Made by a program: the position numbers and the translations under genes. Shown one piece after another: positions 1 to 5,174 of a DNA stretch of 5,233 nucleotides (positions within the stretch are counted from its first letter, which is position 1; every line of letters starts with the position of its first letter). The stretch lies in contig WFVK01000205.1 of assembly GCA_015491705.1 (NCBI GenBank), forward strand, positions 1-5,233, read 5' to 3'. The notes beneath the pieces are model-generated. The model was given only the letters and a program-made list of their open reading frames with translations. It was not told where the DNA came from and searched no databases. This stretch comes from Nitrospirota bacterium. GTDB lineage: Bacteria; Nitrospirota; Thermodesulfovibrionia; UBA6902.

Positions 1-46
1 AGATTATGAATATGCTTTTCTTGATTACCCCCTTCAGAAGATACAT
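1..46 (-). CDS. N-terminus of a small membrane protein downstream of atpZ (partial, probably AtpI-like)
   Basis: An ATG at 46-44 on the minus strand opens a frame reading MYLLKGVIKKSIFII, which runs off the left edge of the window. A GGGGAG Shine-Dalgarno sequence lies at 57-52, five bases before the ATG. The start is 28 bases past the stop codon of the AtpZ-like gene, so the two are probably co-transcribed. The visible 15 residues have a short basic stretch (KK) followed by the beginning of a hydrophobic segment, which fits a small membrane protein. In many bacteria atpZ is followed by the ATP synthase subunit I gene (atpI) and then atpB. That neighbourhood is the only reason for the AtpI suggestion, because the visible residues are too few to assign a family. 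Confidence 0.55.
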   Translation of the reverse strand, partial: MYLLKGVIKKSIFII

Positions 47-74
47 ATCAACTCCCCTTACAGTATTTTCTTCT

Positions 75-332
75 CTAATCCTTATTCCTTTCATCGGCCT
101 TCCGCGCGATCCGGAACAGATACCTGAACCCGGCGACAATGCCCAGCAGGGTAAGTACGGCAGTAAACCAGGGGCGTGTGCCGAGATATTCATCAACAAC
201 CCAGTAACCGAGCGCAAAGCCCACGAAGGTGCTTACAACCATGTTGATCCCCACGGTGCTGGCCACACCGAGGAACCTGATGAGATCTCTCTTTTTCTCC
301 TTATTATTATCTGAAGGGACCTGCTCCTGCAT
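75..332 (-). CDS. atpZ: AtpZ/AtpI-family membrane protein, ATP synthase accessory
   Basis: This 85-residue protein has a charged N-terminus (residues 1-19, with KEKKR) and two predicted membrane segments at about 20-46 and 54-76. Between them is the family-like hairpin: G-x-x-L-G-Y-W at 38-44, then D47 and GTRPWF at 51-56, and glycine-rich LLGIVAGFRYLFR at 62-74. The length and pattern match the AtpZ/AtpI family (putative F0F1-ATPase accessory subunit). AtpI proteins are known to help assemble the c-ring or insert F0 subunits, and AtpZ-AtpI has been proposed to conduct Mg2+ or Ca2+. The protein should sit in the inner membrane. The start is the only ATG before the first helix. No Shine-Dalgarno sequence precedes it, and a promoter -10 element lies five bases upstream, so the mRNA may be leaderless. 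It probably heads an atp operon continuing leftwards. Confidence 0.85.
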   Translation of the reverse strand: MQEQVPSDNNKEKKRDLIRFLGVASTVGINMVVSTFVGFALGYWVVDEYLGTRPWFTAVLTLLGIVAGFRYLFRIARKADERNKD

Positions 333-337
333 ACAGC

Positions 338-346
338 ATTATATCA
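338..346 (-). promoter_or_regulatory. Extended -10 promoter for the atpZ-like gene
   Basis: On the minus strand, 346-338 reads TGATATAAT, a perfect sigma-70 -10 hexamer with the extended TGn motif. No good -35 is visible: the hexamer 17 bases upstream is GGTACA. An extended -10 can work without a strong -35. The predicted transcription start, about seven bases past the hexamer, falls at 331-332, the first bases of the ATG. Confidence 0.55.
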
Positions 347-362
347 GAAAAGCAGAATAATG

Positions 363-401
363 TACCTTACAGCGGCATAAAAATATCACTACATTAAGGT
401 A
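363..401. repeat. Seven-base inverted repeat in the divergent intergenic region
   Basis: TACCTTA at 363-369 is exactly mirrored by TAAGGTA at 395-401, with 25 bases between. The repeat lies between the two divergent promoters, just upstream of the atpZ -35 region. Such a repeat could be a regulator site, but seven-base arms at this spacing also occur by chance. No U-tract follows either arm, so it is not an intrinsic terminator. Confidence 0.25.
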
Positions 402-413
402 TGCTTCACAACA

Positions 414-441
414 AGGTTCAAGGCTCAAAGTCCGGGGTTCA
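414..441 (+). repeat. Degenerate 7-bp tandem repeat upstream of uppP (TTCAARR family)
   Basis: Four consecutive heptads can be read: AGGTTCA (414-420), AGGCTCA (421-427), AAGTCCG (428-434, poorly conserved) and GGGTTCA (435-441). In the phase starting TTCA, the first units are TTCAAGG and CTCAAAG. The tract ends about 20 bases before the uppP -10 element, so it occupies the -35 region. A clearer tract of the same consensus and orientation lies at 3384-3411. Confidence 0.55.
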
Positions 442-460
442 GCTTTCGGGCATCAATATC

Positions 461-469
461 TGTTATAAT
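461..469 (+). promoter_or_regulatory. Extended -10 promoter for the uppP-ftsK-lolA operon
   Basis: TGTTATAAT at 461-469 is a perfect TATAAT with an extended TGn element. The 17-base-upstream hexamer (441-446, AGCTTT) is a poor -35. The expected transcription start is near 476, only about three bases before the preferred uppP ATG at 479. No Shine-Dalgarno sequence lies between them, so translation from a near-leaderless mRNA is implied if both promoter and start are right. Confidence 0.55.
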
Positions 470-478
470 CACTGTATC

Positions 479-1264
479 ATGCTTGAAGCGATAATACTCG
501 GCATTATCCAGGGCCTTACAGAGTTCATTCCGGTAAGCAGTTCGGCACACCTGATCGTATTCCCCTGGTTCTTTGACTGGCAGGGAACCGTAAACACCCT
601 CGGTTTCGACATCGCCCTCCATTCAGGAACCCTTCTGGCGCTTCTCGTATATTTCAGAAAAGACTGGCTGGATATTTTAAAGACCATCAGCCGAAAAGAC
701 GGAATGATCTGGAAACTTTTCTTCGCCACTATACCTGCGGCGGCGGCAGGGGTGCTGCTTCATGACTGGATCAGTGAGAACAGGAGTCCGGGGCTCATTG
801 CTTTCACCCTGTCATTTGTTTCGGTGCTTATGATCTTATCCGAAAGGAATTATGCAAGATCAGGGCGTACGGGATTTAAAAAAATCAACATGAAAAACGC
901 CCTGTTAATAGGCATTGCCCAGGCCTTCGCCCTCATACCCGGAGTTTCGAGGTCGGGTATCACAATTGTCGCAGGCCTTGCAACAGGCCTGGAGAGGGCG
1001 GACGCCGCGCGGTTTTCCTTTCTCCTGGCCACCCCCGTGATCGCCGGCGCCAGTCTGCTTGAAGCCAAAAAATTGATGGGCGCCGGCAATATCGAGCTTG
1101 ACGTCTTTGTCGCCGGCATCGCCGTTTCAGCGATAGTAGGATATGCCGCAATAAAATATCTTATCCTTTTTCTCCAGAGGTACTCTTTAAGGTCTTTTGC
1201 CTATTATCGTTTTATACTTGCATTTGTTATCATACTATCCATATGGAACGGGGCCGCAGGATAA
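479..1264 (+). CDS. uppP: Undecaprenyl-diphosphate phosphatase (UppP/BacA)
   Basis: This integral inner-membrane enzyme removes a phosphate from undecaprenyl diphosphate, regenerating the lipid carrier for peptidoglycan and other surface polymers; overexpression in other species gives bacitracin resistance. The 261-residue protein shows the family signatures: QGLTEFIPVSSSAHL at 11-25, giving the (E/Q)xxxE pair Q11 and E15 and the conserved H24, and PGVSRSGIT at 154-162 with R158. The rest is a series of hydrophobic helices, and the length is normal. An in-frame ATG at 401 would add 26 residues. The ATG at 479 is preferred because MLEAIILGIIQGLTEF is the usual family N-terminus and because the extension crosses both a promoter and a low-complexity repeat. 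The 3' end overlaps ftsK by 22 bases. It is the first gene of the envelope/division operon. Confidence 0.95.
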   Translation: MLEAIILGIIQGLTEFIPVSSSAHLIVFPWFFDWQGTVNTLGFDIALHSGTLLALLVYFRKDWLDILKTISRKDGMIWKLFFATIPAAAAGVLLHDWISENRSPGLIAFTLSFVSVLMILSERNYARSGRTGFKKINMKNALLIGIAQAFALIPGVSRSGITIVAGLATGLERADAARFSFLLATPVIAGASLLEAKKLMGAGNIELDVFVAGIAVSAIVGYAAIKYLILFLQRYSLRSFAYYRFILAFVIILSIWNGAAG

Positions 1265-3375
1265 AAGAGGAGATCAGGGGTATCCTGTCCATTATTGCAG
1301 GACTCGTCGTCATTATCAGCCTGGCAAGCCATAACCCGTGGGACCGGTCCCTCTCGACTTACAGCCCCGAGCTGAAAAATCTCCTCGGCAGCTTCGGATC
1401 CAATCTGTCCGAAATTTTACTGCAGACCGTGGGTCTTGCATCCTACATATTCCCGGTACTCTTCCTGCTATTCGGAACAAGAAAACTCTTCGGCAGGCCA
1501 TCCGGCCGTAAATGGACAGTGCCCGCAGCGGCGATTACCGTCCTTGTCTTCTCGACATCCTCCTTTATCACCCTGGCCTTTAATGATTATTCCGGCGGCG
1601 CGCTCGGCATCCTTGCCTCAAATCTCGCGCTGAAGGCGTTTTCCACAACCGGTTCATACCTGCTCTTCATTACCCTGATCCTTGTATCACTCATGTACCT
1701 TTTAAGGTTCTCGGTTGCGGACACCGTGAAGGCCGCTGCAAACAAAACAAGGCTCGGTCTCAGGGCGCTTTCCGCTGCCAGGCCGAAAAGAAAGGAAGCC
1801 GAACATCCGCGTATAGAAGCGGAAGAAACAGATATGCCGGAACCCCTGTATGAATATGAACAGGAACCCCTCCCCCTGACGTATCCGGAAATCAAAACAA
1901 TGCCCCGGCTGAAGACGGTCACGAAGACCGCTGCGAAAACAAAAGGCGGCGACTACGAGCTCCCCGGCACCGGGCTGCTGAAAGACCCTCCGCCTTCAAG
2001 GTCAAGACCTTCAAAAGAGGAGCTTCTCGAACGATCAGAGTTGCTTGAAAAAAAACTCAGGGACTATTCTATAGAGGGCAAGGTCACCTACGTGTCGCCC
2101 GGGCCCATTGTCACAATGTTCGAGTTTGAACCTGCACCAGGCATCAAGATAAGCAGGATCATGTCGCTGGCGGATGATCTGTCAATGGCGCTTAAGGCGA
2201 GCAGCATCCGCATCTCGCCGATACACGGCAGGTCCACCCTCGGCATAGAGGTCCCCAACAGGGACAGGGAGGACGTCTTCCTGAAAGACGTCATATCCAG
2301 TGAGGCCTTCAGCAAGAGTCATTCTAAACTGACCCTCGCGCTCGGTAAGGATATCTTCGGCATCCCCGTCATGGCCGATCTGGGCAGGATGCCGCACCTG
2401 CTGATTGCAGGCGCTACAGGCTCGGGCAAGAGCGTGGGGATGAACACGATTGTATTGAGCCTTTTATTCAGGGCCACGCCCGGGGAAGTGAAAATGCTAA
2501 TGATAGACCCCAAGATGCTCGAGCTTTCCGCGTACGAAGAGATCCCCCATCTGTTAATGCCCGTGATCACGCTGCCCAAAGAGGCCTCGAATGCACTGAA
2601 AAGGCTTGTCATTGAAATGGAGCGGCGCTACAGGCTGCTGGCAGACTCAGGGGCAAGGAATATAGAGGCATACAACAAAAAGGTCGAGGCGGCCTCACGC
2701 ACAGGGCCGGGAGACGGCGCCGCGGCCGGGGAGATGGAGCGCCTGCCGTATATAGTTATATTTATTGATGAGTTCGCCGATCTCATGTTTGCATCGGGCA
2801 GGGAGGTTGAAGACTCCATTGCAAGGCTCGCCCAGATGGCCCGGGCAGCGGGGATTCACCTGATACTCGCCACCCAGAGGCCGTCTGTTGATGTCATCAC
2901 AGGTATAATCAAGGCGAATTTCCCATCGAGGATATCGTTTCAGGTATCATCGAAACTCGATTCACGGATAATACTCGACACCTACGGCGCCGACCAGTTG
3001 CTCGGCAAGGGCGATATGCTCCTGACGAGCCCCGGCAAAAAGATCAAGAGGATACACGGCGCGTATGTCAGCGAGGAAGAGATCAGGAACGTCGTCAATT
3101 TCATAAAGAATCAGGCCGGACATGATTATACATTATTAAAAGACCTTGCCGTTGATCTGCCGGAAGAGACCGAGACGGAAGGCAGGGACAAACTCTACCG
3201 CGAGGCAAAGGAATTTGTGCTGGCCGCGGGACAGGCATCCATATCCTCGATCCAGCGCAGGATGAAGATAGGCTACAACAGGGCCGCGAGGATTATGGAC
3301 ATGCTGGAAGAAGAAGGCATCGTCGGGCCACCGGGCGAGGCGGGAAAACCAAGAGAAGTTATCAGGAGGAGATGA
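1243..3375 (+). CDS. ftsK: DNA translocase FtsK/SpoIIIE
   Basis: This is a hexameric ATP-driven pump anchored at the septum that moves chromosome termini before cell closure and, in E. coli, activates XerCD recombination at dif. The 710-residue protein has about four N-terminal membrane helices (roughly 12-29, 57-78, 93-113 and 136-156). A short charged and proline-containing linker (about 157-255) leads to the motor: Walker A GATGSGKS at 390-397 and Walker B IVIFIDEFADL at 504-514 with D509 and E510. The conserved ATQRPSVDVITG stretch follows. The last 60 residues form the winged-helix gamma domain (IQRRMKIGYNRAARIMDMLEEEG at 670-692), which reads polar guide sequences. The length resembles SpoIIIE rather than the long-linker E. 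coli FtsK. The ATG at 1243 lies inside the uppP end with no visible Shine-Dalgarno sequence, so coupling to uppP translation is likely. Confidence 0.96.
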   Translation: MERGRRIKEEIRGILSIIAGLVVIISLASHNPWDRSLSTYSPELKNLLGSFGSNLSEILLQTVGLASYIFPVLFLLFGTRKLFGRPSGRKWTVPAAAITVLVFSTSSFITLAFNDYSGGALGILASNLALKAFSTTGSYLLFITLILVSLMYLLRFSVADTVKAAANKTRLGLRALSAARPKRKEAEHPRIEAEETDMPEPLYEYEQEPLPLTYPEIKTMPRLKTVTKTAAKTKGGDYELPGTGLLKDPPPSRSRPSKEELLERSELLEKKLRDYSIEGKVTYVSPGPIVTMFEFEPAPGIKISRIMSLADDLSMALKASSIRISPIHGRSTLGIEVPNRDREDVFLKDVISSEAFSKSHSKLTLALGKDIFGIPVMADLGRMPHLLIAGATGSGKSVGMNTIVLSLLFRATPGEVKMLMIDPKMLELSAYEEIPHLLMPVITLPKEASNALKRLVIEMERRYRLLADSGARNIEAYNKKVEAASRTGPGDGAAAGEMERLPYIVIFIDEFADLMFASGREVEDSIARLAQMARAAGIHLILATQRPSVDVITGIIKANFPSRISFQVSSKLDSRIILDTYGADQLLGKGDMLLTSPGKKIKRIHGAYVSEEEIRNVVNFIKNQAGHDYTLLKDLAVDLPEETETEGRDKLYREAKEFVLAAGQASISSIQRRMKIGYNRAARIMDMLEEEGIVGPPGEAGKPREVIRRR
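3364..3369 (+). promoter_or_regulatory. Shine-Dalgarno AGGAGG that decides the lolA start
   Basis: AGGAGG lies two bases before the ATG at 3372 but five bases before the ATG at 3375. The second spacing is within the normal range and the first is too short, so 3375 is the preferred lolA start. The site lies within the last codons of ftsK. Confidence 0.7.
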
Positions 3376-4040
3376 TGAATACAATTCAGGATTCAAAATT
3401 CAAGATTCAAAATCTGATTATATGTTTATTGATTACCATCCCTCTGGCAGTATCCTCCGGCGCTTCGGCCGCGGGTGTTGATGACCTTGTCAACAGGATA
3501 CAGAAGGAGTTTTCGCGTATAAAAGACATCAGCGGCACATTCTCCCAGTCAAGCTATATCAGGGACATAGAGGAGACACAGAAATACTCGGGCAGGTTTT
3601 TCATAAAAAAGCCTTCCCGCATGATGTGGGAATATTCGGCTCCGCGCGATGAGAAGGTAATAATCAATAACACGGACACCTGGGTCTACAAGAAATCACT
3701 GAACCAGGTGATGAAAATGAAATTCACCAAAAAGGCCTACAGCCAGGTACCTATTGCATTGCTGGACAGCCTGGAGAACATCAGCTCTGATTTCGACATC
3801 AGCATGACAAAGGACAACGCCCTGCAACTCAGGCCCAAACGCAAGGTGGGCATGATAAAGACGCTCGTCATAGAAACCGCGCCTAAGGGGTTCCCGGTGA
3901 AGATGTTCACCATATTCGATACCTACGGCAATATCATAATGATCGAGCTTGACAACATAAAAATAAACTCCGGGCTCGACGATTCCCTGTTTGTCTTTAA
4001 GGTGCCGCCCGGCGCCGAAGTTTTTGATATGGGAGAATAA
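3375..4040 (+). CDS. lolA: Outer-membrane lipoprotein carrier protein LolA
   Basis: LolA takes mature lipoproteins from the LolCDE transporter at the inner membrane and carries them through the periplasm to the outer membrane. The 221-residue protein opens with a signal peptide: lysines at about residues 8 and 10, a hydrophobic core LIICLLITIPLAV, and a likely signal-peptidase I site after the SSGASAA stretch. The mature part has the LolA layout: a first helix (DDLVNRIQKEFSRIKDISG), the FSQ strand, GRFFIKKPSRMMWEY with the conserved P-x-x-M-x-W-x-Y core, and repeated beta strands forming a half-barrel for acyl chains. The ATG at 3375 overlaps the ftsK stop by one base; an ATG at 3372 is possible. 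The N-terminal codons are made from a 7-bp tandem repeat (3384-3411). The ftsK-lolA order is also seen in E. coli. Confidence 0.92.
   Translation: MNTIQDSKFKIQNLIICLLITIPLAVSSGASAAGVDDLVNRIQKEFSRIKDISGTFSQSSYIRDIEETQKYSGRFFIKKPSRMMWEYSAPRDEKVIINNTDTWVYKKSLNQVMKMKFTKKAYSQVPIALLDSLENISSDFDISMTKDNALQLRPKRKVGMIKTLVIETAPKGFPVKMFTIFDTYGNIIMIELDNIKINSGLDDSLFVFKVPPGAEVFDMGE
3384..3411 (+). repeat. 7-bp tandem repeat (ATTCARR x4) inside the lolA signal-peptide coding region
   Basis: Four contiguous heptads are visible: ATTCAGG (3384-3390), ATTCAAA (3391-3397), ATTCAAG (3398-3404) and ATTCAAA (3405-3411). They encode residues of the short polar N-region of the lolA signal peptide (IQDSKFKIQN). The unit matches the TTCAARR consensus of the tract at 414-441 in the same orientation and the same total length of 28 bases. 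It is probably a mobile or slippage-generated low-complexity sequence tolerated in the weakly constrained N-region. Confidence 0.8.
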
Positions 4041-4888
4041 TGCCGTCTGCAAAAAGAAGAATCAGGGCAAAAAAGAAACGCCGGCATCTCATTGTATTCG
4101 TTCTCTTCCTTGCCGTGACGGGGATTTTCTTCTTCTATGAAGAGCCGGCTCGCAGGGACATCCCGGAAAACCCCCCTGCCGTAACCGCGCCTGAAAAGAC
4201 ACCGGCACCAGCCCCCGCACCGCCGCCTGAAGCCCTGCCCATGGTGTCGGTTGTAATGGACGATCTGGGCCCGAACAAAAAGACAGCGGAAAGGGTCTTC
4301 CGTATAAAGGCGCCATTAACACTCTCCATTCTTCCGCAGGAAGTCTATACGGCATGGATTGCCAGGGAAGGGCACAGGCTCGGCTATGAAATCATAGGTC
4401 ATATCCCCATGGAAGCGCAACAGCCGCACAGGCTCGGAAACGGCGGGTTATATACATGGATGAGCCGTGATGAAATAGTGAAGACCCTGAATAAAGACCT
4501 TCAGTCAATACCACATATTAAAGGCGTAAGCACCCACATGGGATCCGCCTTCACACAGGATGAAGACGCAATGGAGGCCGTGCTCCCGGAACTGAAAAAA
4601 CGGCGTCTCATCTTCCTTGACAGCCGTACCACCCCGAAGTCCGTGGGGTATGAACTCGCAAAGGCGCAGGGACTCATGGCCCTGAGGCGGGATGTGTTCC
4701 TTGATGACAAAGACGACCCCCGCCAGATAGAGATTCAATGGAAGCGTCTTGTGACAATAGCCGGTAAAAATGGCCGTGCAATAGTCCAGGCCCATCCGAG
4801 AAAAAACACCATCGAATTTCTTCAAAAGACCCTCAAAAACAGCAGGGAAATTCAGGTCGTGCCGCTTTCCGCGCTGATTGCTCCCTGA
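4040..4888 (+). CDS. Divergent polysaccharide deacetylase family protein (YibQ-like), membrane-anchored
   Basis: This 282-residue protein has a strongly basic N-terminus (residues 4-15), one membrane helix (about 16-33), and a proline/alanine-rich linker (about 42-66). A periplasmic domain of the divergent polysaccharide deacetylase (DUF610, YibQ) family follows. Visible motifs are VVMDDLG (71-77), HIPMEA (121-126), THMGS (165-169, H166), FLDSRTT (192-198), RDVFLDD (217-223) and AHP (251-253), which outline an NodB-like barrel. The substrate is not established for the family; in E. coli yibQ lies beside the murein-hydrolase activator gene envC, which suggests a wall-related role. Two usually conserved asparagines before the HMGS motif (GVNNHMGS in relatives) are replaced by S164 and T165. 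The ATG overlaps the lolA stop by one base, with GGGAG at 4031-4035 as ribosome-binding site. It is apparently the last gene of the operon. Confidence 0.88.
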   Translation: MPSAKRRIRAKKKRRHLIVFVLFLAVTGIFFFYEEPARRDIPENPPAVTAPEKTPAPAPAPPPEALPMVSVVMDDLGPNKKTAERVFRIKAPLTLSILPQEVYTAWIAREGHRLGYEIIGHIPMEAQQPHRLGNGGLYTWMSRDEIVKTLNKDLQSIPHIKGVSTHMGSAFTQDEDAMEAVLPELKKRRLIFLDSRTTPKSVGYELAKAQGLMALRRDVFLDDKDDPRQIEIQWKRLVTIAGKNGRAIVQAHPRKNTIEFLQKTLKNSREIQVVPLSALIAP

Positions 4889-4894
4889 GTGTGC

Positions 4895-4923
4895 TTGATT
4901 TGAAGAGAGCGGATTGATACAAT
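4895..4923 (+). promoter_or_regulatory. Strong sigma-70-type promoter for the small ORF and NusG-like gene
   Basis: TTGATT (4895-4900), a 17-base spacer and TACAAT (4918-4923) form a good sigma-70 promoter. TG at 4915-4916 adds an extended -10. The -35 begins seven bases after the end of the yibQ-like stop codon, and no terminator separates the two units. Predicted transcription start is near 4930, giving a 5' leader of about 98 bases before the GTG at 5028. Confidence 0.7.
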
Positions 4924-4930
4924 AAAAAAG

Positions 4931-5027
4931 CCTTAAGAGACCCTTAGTAAACGCGTCCCGGCAGCAACCTTCAACCAGCCGCCGGCCGGGATACGGCAGA
5001 CCAACCAATGAAACAGGAGGTTTTACA
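4931..5027 (+). promoter_or_regulatory. Putative structured 5' leader that can mask the ribosome-binding site
   Basis: By eye, the predicted leader forms a stem pairing GUCCCGGC (4955-4962) with GCCGGGAU (4985-4992): seven Watson-Crick pairs and one G-U, enclosing a 22-base loop. The loop segment AACCUUC (4966-4972) can pair with GGAGGUU (5016-5022), which contains the Shine-Dalgarno sequence of the small gene, so the fold would be an H-type pseudoknot hiding the ribosome-binding site. A weaker hairpin, UUAAG/CUUAG with loop AGACC, lies at 4933-4947. A competing pairing is possible because 4982-4989 is a CCGGCCGG palindrome and GCCG at 4978-4984 can pair with CGGC at 4994-4997. The sequence does not match any riboswitch consensus I could recall (c-di-GMP-I, cobalamin, TPP, SAM, fluoride, ZTP and others). 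The regulatory role is inference. Confidence 0.4.
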
Positions 5028-5150
5028 GTGAATATCAATTATATTCTTAAAGTTCAGGATGCCAAGGCCGTTGACATACAGAAAGCACTGAAAGCTGCGG
5101 GTATAACGGTCACAAGCATTACAGAGATTTACAAGGAACAGGGGGAGTAA
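5028..5150 (+). CDS. Small unrecognised protein of 40 residues, GTG start
   Basis: A GTG at 5028 preceded by AGGAGG (5015-5020, seven-base spacing) opens a 40-codon frame ending with TAA at 5148-5150. The protein starts MNINYILKVQDAKAVDIQ and ends ITEIYKEQGE. It reads as a compact beta-alpha-beta unit: a strand (INYILKV), an amphipathic helix (AKAVDIQKALKAAG) and a second strand (ITVTSITEIYKE). There is no signal peptide or membrane segment, so it is probably cytoplasmic. The strong ribosome-binding site, dedicated promoter and protein-like composition argue that it is real although short. It lies 24 bases before the NusG-like start and is likely co-transcribed with it. I do not recognise the family. 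It could be a regulatory partner of the NusG-like protein or simply the first gene of the downstream operon. Confidence 0.65.
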   Translation: MNINYILKVQDAKAVDIQKALKAAGITVTSITEIYKEQGE

Positions 5151-5174
5151 GGGGAAAGAAGCACAGGGGAACAT

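Noticed and set aside
6..314. Plus-strand open frame of 102 codons opposite atpZ
   Set aside because: It is antisense to the clearly recognisable AtpZ-like gene, has no ribosome-binding site, and its composition is not protein-like.
401..478. Upstream in-frame ATG extending UppP by 26 residues
   Set aside because: The extension is polar, covers the heptad repeat and the -10 element, and is not part of the usual UppP N-terminus, which starts at the ATG at 479.
4186..4240. Proline/alanine-rich stretch as a DNA repeat or recombination product
   Set aside because: It encodes a periplasmic linker between the membrane anchor and the catalytic-type domain, a normal feature of this protein architecture.
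4955..4992. Intrinsic terminator for the upstream operon
   Set aside because: The GC-rich stem is not followed by a U-tract, and it lies downstream of the new promoter rather than just after the yibQ-like stop codon.
4931..5027. Known riboswitch (c-di-GMP-I or similar) in the leader
   Set aside because: The conserved core sequences of the classes I could recall are absent, so only an unclassified structured leader is claimed.
4505..5038. Minus-strand open frame of 177 codons
   Set aside because: It lies opposite the yibQ-like gene and the leader and has no recognisable domain. The plus-strand frames over the same bases have family motifs and ribosome-binding sites.
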